From Rhodobacter calidifons (GTDB lineage Bacteria; Pseudomonadota; Alphaproteobacteria; Rhodobacterales; Rhodobacteraceae): DNA of 64,000 nt. The stretch spans positions 186,001 to 250,000 of the forward strand of contig NZ_JAANHS010000005.1 in assembly GCF_011174775.1 (NCBI RefSeq), written 5' to 3'. Below, piece after piece: positions 39,794 to 48,495 of this stretch (position 1 is its first letter; each line of letters starts with the position of its first letter). A model generated the notes under the pieces. The model saw only the letters and a list, made by a program, of their open reading frames with translations, was not told where the DNA came from and searched no databases. The translations under genes were made by a program, and so were the position numbers.

Positions 39794-42217
39794 ATGGCGG
39801 AATTTGCATCGGCTCGGGTGGTCATCATTGGTGGCGGGGCGGTGGGGGCCTCGGCGCTGTATCACCTGGCGAAGGCGGGATGGACCGATGCGTTGCTTCT
39901 GGAGAAGAACGAGCTGACGGCGGGGTCAACCTGGCACGCGGCGGGGAACGTGCCGACGTTTTCCGCGTCCTGGTCGATCATGAACATGCAGCGCTATTCG
40001 GCGGGCTTGTATCGTGGTCTGGGCGAGGCCGTCGGCTATCCGATGAACTACCACGTCACCGGATCGGTGCGCCTTGGCCATTCCAGGGAGCGGTTGCAGG
40101 AGTTCCGCCGTGTCGTCGGCATGGGGCGTTATCAGGGGATGGACCTGGACGTGCTGGCGCCGGAAGAGATCACCTCGCGCTATCCCTTCCTGGAAACGCA
40201 TGATCTGACGGGTGCGCTTTACGACCCCTATGACGGCGACATCGACCCGGCGCAACTGACGCAGGCGCTGGCCACGGGCGCGCGGAAGCTGGGCGCGCGG
40301 GTGGAGCGGTTCTGCCCGGTGACGGCAGCGCGCTGGACGGGTAGCGAATGGGTGCTGACGACGCCGAAGGGCGAGGTGCGCGCGGAATATGTGGTGAACG
40401 CGGGCGGCTATTATGCGGCTCAGGTGGGGGCGATGTTCGGGCGGCGCGTGCCGATGATGGTGATGAGCCATCAGTACATGCTGTTCGACACGATCCCGGA
40501 GCTGGAGGCCTGGACGAAAGAGGTCGGCCACAAGCTGCCGCTCTTGCGCGACGTGGATTCGTCCTACTACCTGCGGCAGGAGAAGATGGGCTTCAACCTC
40601 GGCCCCTACGAGAACCCCTGCCGCGCGCATTGGGCAACGCCGGACGACCCGATGCCCGAGGATTTCAGCTTCCAGCTCTTCCCCGACGATCTGGAGCGGC
40701 TGGAGTTCCAGATCAACGACGCCATGGCCCGGGTGCCGCTTCTGGCCAGGGCGAACCTGACCAGGGTCATCAACGGCCCGATCCCCTATACGCCCGACGG
40801 TAACCCGCTGATCGGGCCGATGCCCGGCGTGCCCAACGCCTTCGAGGCCTGCGTCTTCACCTTCGGCATCTGTCAGGCGGGCGGCGCCGGCAAGGTGCTG
40901 GCGGAATGGGTGACGGAAGGCGCGACCGAATGGGACATGTGGTCCTGCGACCCGCGCCGGTTCACCGGCTGGGAGGATCACGACTATCTGGTGGCCAAGG
41001 GGATGGAGGTTTACGGCCACGAATACGCGATGCATTTCCCGATGGCGCGCTGGCCTGCCGGGGCGGACCGCAAGCTGTCGCCCGTGCATGACCGGCTGAA
41101 GGCATTGGGCGCCCAGTTCGCGCCCTACAATGGCTGGGAGCGGGCGGAGTGGTTCGCCCGGCCGGGGGACGACACCTCATGGGAGGCGACGCAGACCTGG
41201 GGCCGGGCGGGCCCGTGGGAGGCGCGGATCCGCGCGGAATGCGAGGCGGTGCGGGACGGGGTCGGGGTTCTCGACCTGCCCGGTTTCTCGCGGTTCCTGG
41301 TCAAGGGGCCGGGGGCACGGGCGCATGTGGCGGGCCTCACCGCCTCGCGCCTGCCCGCGCCGGGGCGGATCGGCCTGATCTATTTCGCCGACGACCGCGG
41401 CCGGATCGTGACCGAGATGTCCTGCATGGTGCATGGGGAGGATGAGGTGGGCCTCATCACCGCCGCTGTCGCCCAGTTGCACGATGCCGATGTCCTGCGG
41501 AAGGGCCTGCCCGAGGGCTGCGTGATCGAGGATCACACCGACGCGGTGCATTGCTTCATCGTGACCGGGCCGAAGGCGCGCGATCTGCTGGCGGGGATGG
41601 CCGAGGCGGACCTGAGTCTGCCCTGGCTGTCGGTGCAGGAGGCCAGGGTGGCGGGCAAGGATGTGGCGCTGGTGCGGGTCTCCTTTGCCGGAGAGCTGGG
41701 CTGGGAGATCCATTGCGACCGGGCCGATGCGCCCGCGATCCTTGACGCGCTGCTGGCCGGGGGGGCGAAGCCCTTTGGCATGAAGGCGCTGAACAGTTTG
41801 CGGATCGAGAAGGGCTATCGGGCCTGGAAGGGCGATCTGTCCACCGATTACTCGCTGCTGGAGGGCGGGCTGGAGCGCTTCATCGACTGGGGGCACGACT
41901 TCCCGGGCAAGGCGGCTTTACTGGCCGAAAAGCAGCGCGGGGTGAAGAAGCGGTTCGTCAGCCTGAAGGTCGAGGCGGGGGAGTGCGATGCGCCCTACAT
42001 GTCCACGCTCTGGCACGGCGGGCAGGTGGTGGGCGAGACGACCTCGGGCGCCTGGGGCTATCGGGTCGGGCATTCCATGGCGCTGGGGATGCTGCGGGCG
42101 GACCTCGCGGTGCCGGGGACCGAGGTCGAGGTGGAGATCTTCGGTGACCGGGTGAAGGCCGTGGTCCTGCCGGACGGGCCGGCCTGGGACGCGAAGAACG
42201 AGCGCATCCGCGCGTGA
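39794..42217 (+). CDS. FAD-dependent oxidoreductase fused to a GcvT/aminomethyltransferase domain (dimethylglycine/sarcosine dehydrogenase-like), 1
   Basis: 807 residues. Residues 5-365 are a D-amino-acid-oxidase-type FAD domain with the dinucleotide motif VVIIGGGAVGASALYHLAKAG; AGSTWHAAGN near 47 carries the His that binds FAD covalently in dimethylglycine dehydrogenase relatives. After a short connecting domain, residues 420-800 are a GcvT-like folate domain (VLDLPGFSRFLVKGPGA, GELGWEIHCD, LNSLRIEKGYRAWKGDL). Such enzymes oxidise an N-methyl group and pass the carbon to tetrahydrofolate. The ATG at 39794 has GGGGAGG five bases upstream. First gene of the LysR-linked cluster; substrate unknown. 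Confidence 0.88.
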   Translation: MAEFASARVVIIGGGAVGASALYHLAKAGWTDALLLEKNELTAGSTWHAAGNVPTFSASWSIMNMQRYSAGLYRGLGEAVGYPMNYHVTGSVRLGHSRERLQEFRRVVGMGRYQGMDLDVLAPEEITSRYPFLETHDLTGALYDPYDGDIDPAQLTQALATGARKLGARVERFCPVTAARWTGSEWVLTTPKGEVRAEYVVNAGGYYAAQVGAMFGRRVPMMVMSHQYMLFDTIPELEAWTKEVGHKLPLLRDVDSSYYLRQEKMGFNLGPYENPCRAHWATPDDPMPEDFSFQLFPDDLERLEFQINDAMARVPLLARANLTRVINGPIPYTPDGNPLIGPMPGVPNAFEACVFTFGICQAGGAGKVLAEWVTEGATEWDMWSCDPRRFTGWEDHDYLVAKGMEVYGHEYAMHFPMARWPAGADRKLSPVHDRLKALGAQFAPYNGWERAEWFARPGDDTSWEATQTWGRAGPWEARIRAECEAVRDGVGVLDLPGFSRFLVKGPGARAHVAGLTASRLPAPGRIGLIYFADDRGRIVTEMSCMVHGEDEVGLITAAVAQLHDADVLRKGLPEGCVIEDHTDAVHCFIVTGPKARDLLAGMAEADLSLPWLSVQEARVAGKDVALVRVSFAGELGWEIHCDRADAPAILDALLAGGAKPFGMKALNSLRIEKGYRAWKGDLSTDYSLLEGGLERFIDWGHDFPGKAALLAEKQRGVKKRFVSLKVEAGECDAPYMSTLWHGGQVVGETTSGAWGYRVGHSMALGMLRADLAVPGTEVEVEIFGDRVKAVVLPDGPAWDAKNERIRA

Positions 42218-42229
42218 TTAGCGGCGGAG

Positions 42230-42283
42230 CCGGGGGTTTCACACCCCCGGACCCCCGTGGGATATTTGTGGACAGATGAAAGA
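42230..42283. repeat. GGATATTTG-GGACAGATGAA repeat, copy 3
   Basis: CCGGGGG-TTTCACA-CCCCCGG hairpin followed by ACCCCCGTGGGATATTTG and TGGACAGATGAA. It occupies most of the 74-base gap between the two FAD/GcvT genes. Confidence 0.75.
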
Positions 42284-42291
42284 CCGGAAGA

Positions 42292-44730
42292 ATGGCTGGG
42301 ATTCCAACCAAGGCGCGGGCGGTGGTGATCGGGGGCGGGGTCTCGGGCTGTTCGGTGGCCTATCACCTCGCCAAGGCGGGCTGGACCGATGTGGTGCTTC
42401 TGGAGCGGCGCAAGCTGACCTGCGGCACCACCTGGCATGCGGCGGGGCTGATCGGGCAATTGCGCGGGTCGGCGAACATGACGCGGCTGGCGAAGTATTC
42501 GGCGGACCTCTACCGCGGGCTGGAGGCCGAGACCGGCGTTGCCACGGGGATGAAGCAGGTCGGCTCGATCTCGGTCGCGCTGACGGTCGAGCGGCATGAG
42601 GAACTGCTGCGGCAGGCGACGGTCGCGCGGATCTTCGATGTCGAGGTGCATGAGATCTCGCCTGCCGAGGCGAAGGCGAGATATCCGCATCTGAACATCG
42701 ACGGCGTGGTAGGCGCGGTGGCGCTGCCGCTGGATGGCCAGTGCGACCCGGCCAACATCGCGATGGCGCTTGCCAAGGGCGCGCGGATGCGGGGGGCGGC
42801 GATTTTCGAGGGCGCGCGGGTGACGCGCGTCACGACCTCCGGGGGCCGGGTGACGGGGGTGGATTACGAGACCGCCGAGGGGCCGGGGCACATCGCGGCC
42901 GATGTGGTGGTGAACTGCGGGGGCATGTGGGGCCGCGACCTTGCGGCGCAGAATGGCGTCACGCTGCCGCTGCACGCCTGCGAGCACTTCTATCTGGTCA
43001 CCGAGCCCGTTCAGGGTCTTGGCGACATGCCGGTCCTGCGGGTGCCGGACGAATGCGCCTATTACAAGACCGACGCGGGCAAGATGATGCTGGGCGCCTT
43101 CGAGCCCAAGGCCAAGCCCTGGGGGATGGAGGGGATCCGGCCGGACTTCGAATTCGACACCCTGCCCGAGGATTGGGAGCATTTCATGCCCATCCTCGAA
43201 ATGGCGACCAACCGGATGCCGCTGTTCGAAAGCGCGGGTATTCACACCTTCTTCAACGGACCAGAAAGCTTTACCCCCGACGACCGCTACTACCTGGGCG
43301 AAGCGCCGGAGGTGAAGGGCTATTGGATCGCGGCTGGATACAATTCCATCGGCATCGTCTCGTCGGGCGGGGCCGGGCAAGCCTTGGCGCACTGGATCAC
43401 CGAGGGCGAGCCGCCCTTCGACCTGTGGGAGGTGGACATCCGCCGCGCCCAGCCCTTCCAGAAGAACCGGCGCTACCTGAAGGAACGGGTGTCCGAGACG
43501 CTGGGCCTCCTCTACGCCGACCATTTCCCCTATCGCCAGATGGCGACCGCGCGCGGGGTGCGGCGCAGCCCGATCCACGAGCATCTGAAGGCGCGCGGCG
43601 CGGTGTTCGGTGAAGTCGCGGGCTGGGAACGCGCCAACTGGTTCGCGACCGAAGGCCAGGAGCGGGAGTATCGTTACAGCTGGAAGCGGCAGAACTGGTT
43701 CGACAACCAGCGCGCCGAACACATGGCGGTGCGGGAAAGCGCGGGTCTGTTCGACATGACCTCCTTCGGCAAGATCCGCGTTGAGGGGCGGGATGCCTGC
43801 GCTTTCCTGAACCGCATCGCCTCGGCGCAGATGGACGTGCCCGTGGGCCGGATCGTCTATACGATGTTCCTGAATGATCGCGGAGGGATAGAGGCCGATC
43901 TTACCGTGACGCGGCTGTCCGGGACCGCCTATCTGGCGGTGGTGCCGGGGGCGACCCTGCAACGCAACCTCGCCTGGATGCGCGCCCATGTCGGCGACGA
44001 CTTCGCCGTCATCACCGATGTTACCGCCGCCGAAGCCGTTCTCTGCCTGATGGGTCCGCAATCGCGCGAGGTGCTGGCAAAGGTCTCGCCCGACGACTTC
44101 AGCAATGCCGCGCATCCCTTTGGCATGGCGCGGGAAATCGAGATCGGCATGGGCCTCGCCCGTGCGCACCGCGTCACCTACGTCGGCGAGTTGGGATGGG
44201 AGCTGTATATACCAACCGACCAGACCGCCCATGTCTTCGAGACGCTGATGGAGGCGCAGCCGGACCTCAAGCTCTGCGGCCTCCACACCCTCGACTCCTG
44301 CCGGATCGAGAAGGCCTACCGCCACTGGGGCCACGACATCACCGATGAGGATCATGTGCTTGAGGCGGGCCTTGGTTTCACCGTCAGCCGGAAGAAACCG
44401 GCCTTCCTTGGCCGCGACGCCGTTCTAAGGAAAGAACAGCAGGGCCTTGACCGCCGCCTGGTCCAGTTCCGCCTGAAGGATCCCGAGCCGCTCCTCTTCC
44501 ACAACGAGGCGATTGTCCGCGACGGGGAAATAGTGGGGCCCATCACCAGCGGCAACTACGGCCATTTCCTCGGCGCGGCGATCGGCCTTGGCTATGTCCC
44601 CGCCAAGGGGCAGACCGACGACGACATCCTCGGCTCCAGCTATGAAATCGAGGTCGCGGGCCAGCGCCATGCGGCCATCGCCTCGCTTGTCCCGATGCAC
44701 GATCCGAACTCCGAAAGGGTAAAGGCATGA
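42292..44730 (+). CDS. FAD-dependent oxidoreductase fused to a GcvT/aminomethyltransferase domain, 2
   Basis: 812 residues with the same architecture as the preceding gene: FAD motif AVVIGGGVSGCSVAYHLAKA, GTTWHAAGLIGQLRG near 47 (flavin-linking His), a connecting region with RSPIHEHLKARGAVFGE near 425, and the GcvT domain (GLFDMTSFGKIRVEG, YVGELGWELYIPTD, SCRIEKAYRHWGHDI). The pair is clearly paralogous but well diverged, so they probably act on different methylation states or substrates. The stop overlaps the MttB start (ATGA). Confidence 0.9.
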   Translation: MAGIPTKARAVVIGGGVSGCSVAYHLAKAGWTDVVLLERRKLTCGTTWHAAGLIGQLRGSANMTRLAKYSADLYRGLEAETGVATGMKQVGSISVALTVERHEELLRQATVARIFDVEVHEISPAEAKARYPHLNIDGVVGAVALPLDGQCDPANIAMALAKGARMRGAAIFEGARVTRVTTSGGRVTGVDYETAEGPGHIAADVVVNCGGMWGRDLAAQNGVTLPLHACEHFYLVTEPVQGLGDMPVLRVPDECAYYKTDAGKMMLGAFEPKAKPWGMEGIRPDFEFDTLPEDWEHFMPILEMATNRMPLFESAGIHTFFNGPESFTPDDRYYLGEAPEVKGYWIAAGYNSIGIVSSGGAGQALAHWITEGEPPFDLWEVDIRRAQPFQKNRRYLKERVSETLGLLYADHFPYRQMATARGVRRSPIHEHLKARGAVFGEVAGWERANWFATEGQEREYRYSWKRQNWFDNQRAEHMAVRESAGLFDMTSFGKIRVEGRDACAFLNRIASAQMDVPVGRIVYTMFLNDRGGIEADLTVTRLSGTAYLAVVPGATLQRNLAWMRAHVGDDFAVITDVTAAEAVLCLMGPQSREVLAKVSPDDFSNAAHPFGMAREIEIGMGLARAHRVTYVGELGWELYIPTDQTAHVFETLMEAQPDLKLCGLHTLDSCRIEKAYRHWGHDITDEDHVLEAGLGFTVSRKKPAFLGRDAVLRKEQQGLDRRLVQFRLKDPEPLLFHNEAIVRDGEIVGPITSGNYGHFLGAAIGLGYVPAKGQTDDDILGSSYEIEVAGQRHAAIASLVPMHDPNSERVKA

Positions 44731-46292
44731 CCGACCTCTCCGACCTGCCCGGCGAGACCTGCGAACCCGCCCGCGCCCGCCGCTCTGGCGGTCGGCAGGC
44801 CCGCGTGGCCCTGCGTGCGGCACCTCTGGCCGACGACGTGAAACCCGTCCGCGCGGGCCTGCCCGGCGGCCAGTATAAGCCGCTGACCGAGGCCGGGATC
44901 CGGCAGATCCACTCAGCCGCGCTGGACGCGCTGGAGCAGATCGGCCTCTCGCAGGCCCCGCCGTCGGGTGTGAAACTCCTGACCGAGGCCGGCGCGATCC
45001 TTGGCGATGACGGCCGCATCCGCTTTCCCCGCGCGCTGGTCGAGGACATGCTGGCCATCGCCGCGCGCAACATCACGCTTTACGCCCGCGACCCGAAGCA
45101 CGACCTGCACCTGACCGGGACCAACGTGCATTACGGCACGGCGGGCGCGGCGGTGCATATCGTCGATCCGGTCACGCTGGAGTATCGCGACAGCACCGCG
45201 CAGGACCTTTATGACGCGGCGCGGCTGGTCGACAATCTGGACAACATCCACTTCTACCAGCGCACCATGGTCTGCCGCGACGTGGCGGACAACAGGGAGA
45301 TGGACCTCAACACCCTCTACGGCAGCCTGGCCGGGACGGTGAAACATGTCGGGACCTCGTTTTCCGACCCCAGCCACGTCGCCGACTGCTTCGAGCTGAT
45401 CCACATGGTCGCAGGTGGCGAGGAGAAGTGGCTGGAGCGGCCTTTCGTCAGCAATTCCAACTGCTTCGTCGTCCCGCCGATGAAATTCGCCGAGGAATCC
45501 TGCATCACCATGGAGGACTGCATCCGCCGCGGCATGCCGATGCTGCTGCTGTCGGCCGGGCAGGCGGGGGCCACGGCGCCCGCGCCGATCGCGCTGGCCA
45601 TCGTGCAGGCGGTGGCCGAATGTCTGGCCGGGGTGGTCTATGTCAACGCGATCAAACCTGGCGCTCCGGCGATCTTCGGGACCTGGCCCTTTGTTTCCGA
45701 TCTCAGAACGGGCGCCATGTCCGGCGGGTCGGCGGAACAGGCGTTGCTGACGGCGGGTTGCGCGCAGATGCACCGGTTCTACGACCTGCCGGGCGGGGCG
45801 GCCTCGGGGATCAGCGACTCGAAACTTCCCGACATGCAGGCGGGCTGGGAGCAGGGGATCACCAACGCGCTGGCGGGCCTTGCGGGGCTGAACATGTGCT
45901 ACGAGGCGGTGGGGATGCATGCCTCGCTTCTGGGGTTCTGCCTTGAATCGCTGGTGCTGGGGGATGACCTGCTGGGCCAGACCATGCGGCTGGTGCGCGG
46001 CATCGACGTGACGCCGGATTCCACCAGCATCGAGGCGATGAAAAAGGTCTGCCTCGGCGGGCCCGGGCATTACCTCGGGTCGGATCAGACGCTGAAGCTG
46101 ATGCAGACCGAATACATCTATCCCAAGGTCGGCAACCGCATGTCGCCCAAGGAATGGAACGAGGCGGGCAAGCCCCTGCTTCTGGACACCGCGATTGCCC
46201 GGAAGAACGCAATCCTGGCCAAGGCGGGCTGCCGGGTGGACCCGGAGATCGACGCGGCGATCCGAAAGCGGTTCAACATCTACTTCAAATAA
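44727..46292 (+). CDS. Trimethylamine methyltransferase family (MttB-like) protein, non-pyrrolysine
   Basis: 521 residues. After a basic N-terminal stretch, residues 55-500 match the MttB TIM-barrel pattern: PLTEAGIRQIHSAALDALEQ, FPRALVEDMLAIAARNITLY, VHYGTAGAAVHIVD, GGSAEQALLTAGCAQMHRFY, and the C-terminal DPEIDAAIRKRFN. There is no in-frame UAG, so it is of the non-pyrrolysine kind; characterised members demethylate quaternary amines such as glycine betaine to a corrinoid protein. No corrinoid-protein gene is in view. Coupled to the second FAD/GcvT gene. Substrate is inferred only as a methylated amine. Confidence 0.85.
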   Translation: MTDLSDLPGETCEPARARRSGGRQARVALRAAPLADDVKPVRAGLPGGQYKPLTEAGIRQIHSAALDALEQIGLSQAPPSGVKLLTEAGAILGDDGRIRFPRALVEDMLAIAARNITLYARDPKHDLHLTGTNVHYGTAGAAVHIVDPVTLEYRDSTAQDLYDAARLVDNLDNIHFYQRTMVCRDVADNREMDLNTLYGSLAGTVKHVGTSFSDPSHVADCFELIHMVAGGEEKWLERPFVSNSNCFVVPPMKFAEESCITMEDCIRRGMPMLLLSAGQAGATAPAPIALAIVQAVAECLAGVVYVNAIKPGAPAIFGTWPFVSDLRTGAMSGGSAEQALLTAGCAQMHRFYDLPGGAASGISDSKLPDMQAGWEQGITNALAGLAGLNMCYEAVGMHASLLGFCLESLVLGDDLLGQTMRLVRGIDVTPDSTSIEAMKKVCLGGPGHYLGSDQTLKLMQTEYIYPKVGNRMSPKEWNEAGKPLLLDTAIARKNAILAKAGCRVDPEIDAAIRKRFNIYFK

Positions 46293-46315
46293 GCCTCATA
46301 AGATACGGGAACGAA

Positions 46316-47215
46316 ATGCATTACGGATATATCGGCCTTGGCAATCTTGGTGCGGCCTGCGCGGGCTGTCTTGTGAAGGACGGGTTCAAGCTCACGGTCC
46401 ATGACCTGAACCCGAAGCTGGCCGACCCCCTGGTGGCAGCGGGTGCCACGCTGGCGAACAGCGCCGAGGAGCTGGCGGCTTCCGTCGATCATGTCATCAC
46501 CTGCCTGCCGTCGCCCGCGGTGTCCGAGCGGGTCCTGCGCAACATCCTGCCGCATATGCGGAAGGGGGCAAGCTGGGTCGAGATGTCCACGCTGGGGCGG
46601 GACGAGGTGCTGAAACTTGCCGCCGCCGCCGCCGAAGCGGGCGTGCGGATGATGGAACTGCCGGTCACCGGCGGCGTGCATCTGGCCCATCAGGGCAAGA
46701 TCACCATGCTCGCGGGCGGGGACAGGGACCTGTTCGATCTGCACTACAGGGCGATGCAGGCGATGGGCGACCGGATCTTCCACATGGGGCCACTGGGGTC
46801 GTCCTCGATCATCAAGGTCATCACCAACATGCTGGCCTTCATCCACCTCAAGGCCACCAGTGAAGCCTTGATGCTGGCCAAGCGCGGCGGGCTGGATCTT
46901 GGTCAGGCCTGGCACGCGATCAAGGCCAGTTCCGGAAACAGTTTCGTGCATGAGACCGAAGGCGCGCTGATCCTGAACGGGTCCTACGACATCGCCTTCA
47001 ACATCGACCTGGCGCTGAAGGACCTGGGCTTTGCGCTTGGCTTCGGCAAGGAATTCGGCGTGCCGCTGGACCTCGCCGCGATGACCCACCAGACCTATAT
47101 CTCGGCCAGGGCGGCCTATGGCGGCGAGGCGCAGTCGCCGATGATCGCCAAGCTGCTGGAGGATCTTCTCGGCACCGACCTTCGCGCCCCGGACTTCCCC
47201 GCGCGGCTGGAGTGA
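46316..47215 (+). CDS. NAD(P)-dependent beta-hydroxyacid dehydrogenase (HIBADH family)
   Basis: 299 residues: N-terminal Rossmann GYIGLGNLGAACAGCLVKDG at residue 4, VHDLNPK, CLPSPAVSERVL near 64, the substrate-site PVTGGVHLAHQGKIT near 120 (in place of the usual PVSGG), catalytic Lys in IIKVITNML near 170, and the helical C-terminal domain. Enzymes of this family oxidise 3-hydroxyacids or reduce semialdehydes. Start chosen for the family N-terminus; CGGGAACG precedes it. It closes the FAD/GcvT-MttB cluster and probably processes the carbon skeleton left after demethylation. Confidence 0.85.
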   Translation: MHYGYIGLGNLGAACAGCLVKDGFKLTVHDLNPKLADPLVAAGATLANSAEELAASVDHVITCLPSPAVSERVLRNILPHMRKGASWVEMSTLGRDEVLKLAAAAAEAGVRMMELPVTGGVHLAHQGKITMLAGGDRDLFDLHYRAMQAMGDRIFHMGPLGSSSIIKVITNMLAFIHLKATSEALMLAKRGGLDLGQAWHAIKASSGNSFVHETEGALILNGSYDIAFNIDLALKDLGFALGFGKEFGVPLDLAAMTHQTYISARAAYGGEAQSPMIAKLLEDLLGTDLRAPDFPARLE

Positions 47216-47296
47216 CGGCTTGAGGGCGCTGCGGGCAGGGGTTAAGGTTCGGTAAATGCCCACAGCCAAGTCCTTGATCTTGCTGGGGGTCAATCC

Positions 47297-47314
47297 CTGC
47301 CCACGCGTGGGCAG
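47297..47314. promoter_or_regulatory. 18-bp perfect palindrome before the transsulfuration enzyme
   Basis: CTGCCCACGCGTGGGCAG reads the same on both strands and ends 15 bases before the start codon, overlapping the leader just ahead of the CGGAG ribosome binding site. It may be an operator or a leader hairpin; it has no T-run. I compared the leader with SAM-II and SAH riboswitch patterns from memory and see no match. Confidence 0.45.
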
Positions 47315-47329
47315 CCAACCGGAGCCGCC

Positions 47330-48436
47330 ATGACCGCCGACACCGACGCCCGCATCGCCCGCCTGCTGCACCACCGGAAGGCGGGCCTTTCCCAGGGCGA
47401 GCCGGTCGTCCCCCCGATCTCGGTGGCGACCACCTTCCATCTGCCCCAGGCCCAGGGGGCCGCGCATCACTACGGCCGCTCGGGCCAGCCGACCTGGGAC
47501 GCGGTCGAGGCGCAACTGGCGATCCTGGAAGGGGCCGAGGTGGTCAGCTTCCCCTCGGGCATGGCCGCGATCACGGCGGCGCTGGTCTGCTGCCTGAAGG
47601 CCGGGGCGAGGGTGATGATCCCCTCGGACGGCTACTATGTGACTCGCCTTCTGGGGCGCGACCTGTTGCAGGTCTATGGGGTCGAGGTGGTGCAGGTCCC
47701 GACGCTGGAGATGGCGGATCGCGACTTCGCCGGGTTCCAGGTGATCTACATCGAGACGCCCTCGAACCCCGGCCTTGACGTGGTGGACATCGCCGCGCTC
47801 GCCCGCCGCGCCCATGCCGCCGGGGCGTTGCTGATCGCGGACAACACCACGATGACGCCGCTTCTCCAGCGCCCGCTGGACCTTGGGGCGGATCTTGTGG
47901 TGGCGGCGGATACGAAGGCCCCGGCGGGGCATTCCGATGCGCTCTTCGGCCATGTCGCGGGGCGGGATGCCAACCTGATGGCGCGGGTGCGGGAATGGCG
48001 GCGCCAATCGGGCTCGGTGCCGGGGCCGTTCGAGGCCTATCTGGTGCATCGGGGGCTGGAGACGCTGGAGGTGCGACTGTCCCGGATGTGCGCTTCGGCG
48101 GCGGTGATTGCCGAGCGGCTGGCGGCGCATCCGAAAGTGCGGGGCCTGCGCTATCCGGGCCTGCCGGGCGATCCGTCGCATGGGTCCGTCGGCGGCCAGA
48201 TGGCGAACGGCGGCTTCCTGATCGGCTTCGAGCTGGCGGGGGAGGCGGAGGCCGAGGCGTTTCTGGCGCGCTGCCCGCTGATCGAGCAGGCGACAAGTTT
48301 CGGCGGTGTCCATACGGCAGCGGAACGCCGCGCGCGCTGGGGCGATGCGGTGGCGGAGGGGTTCATCCGGCTGTCAGTGGGGGTGGAGCCGGTGGAGGTG
48401 CTCTGGTCGGCCATCGACGCGGCGCTGGAGGGGTAG
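47330..48436 (+). CDS. Cystathionine gamma-lyase / transsulfuration PLP enzyme
   Basis: 368-residue member of the Cys/Met metabolism PLP family. VVPPISVATTFHLP near residue 25, HYGRSGQPTWDAVE near 47, FPSGMAAITAAL near 72, IYIETPSNPGLDV near 140, and the PLP lysine in ADTKAPAGHSDALFG near 195 (the usual xTK..xGHSD). Members cleave cystathionine or make it from O-acyl-homoserine; without more context I would call it a lyase. Monocistronic, with a palindrome in front and a double palindrome behind. Confidence 0.88.
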   Translation: MTADTDARIARLLHHRKAGLSQGEPVVPPISVATTFHLPQAQGAAHHYGRSGQPTWDAVEAQLAILEGAEVVSFPSGMAAITAALVCCLKAGARVMIPSDGYYVTRLLGRDLLQVYGVEVVQVPTLEMADRDFAGFQVIYIETPSNPGLDVVDIAALARRAHAAGALLIADNTTMTPLLQRPLDLGADLVVAADTKAPAGHSDALFGHVAGRDANLMARVREWRRQSGSVPGPFEAYLVHRGLETLEVRLSRMCASAAVIAERLAAHPKVRGLRYPGLPGDPSHGSVGGQMANGGFLIGFELAGEAEAEAFLARCPLIEQATSFGGVHTAAERRARWGDAVAEGFIRLSVGVEPVEVLWSAIDAALEG

Positions 48437-48440
48437 GGGG

Positions 48441-48485
48441 GCAAGAGTTTTCGAAAACTCTTGCAAATTCCTTCGAAGGAATTTG
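48441..48485. repeat. Double perfect palindrome (24 + 22 bp)
   Basis: Two perfect palindromes share one base: GCAAGAGTTTTC/GAAAACTCTTGC (48441-48464) and CAAATTCCTTC/GAAGGAATTTG (48464-48485). They fill the 59-base gap between the convergent cystathionine lyase and SDR genes. Both can form long hairpins and may act as a bidirectional terminator or as a dispersed REP unit. Confidence 0.75.
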
Positions 48486-48495
48486 GCGCCCGGAC

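Noticed and set aside
44727-46292. Pyrrolysine-containing trimethylamine methyltransferase
   Set aside because: No in-frame UAG is present, so the protein is the non-pyrrolysine MttB type and trimethylamine should not be assumed as substrate.
47216-47329. Possible SAM-type riboswitch before the transsulfuration gene
   Set aside because: The leader has one palindrome but no match to the SAM-II or SAH riboswitch cores I know.
46280-48313. 677-codon minus-strand ORF spanning the HIBADH and transsulfuration genes
   Set aside because: Antisense shadow without any recognisable domain, crossing two well-supported plus-strand genes.
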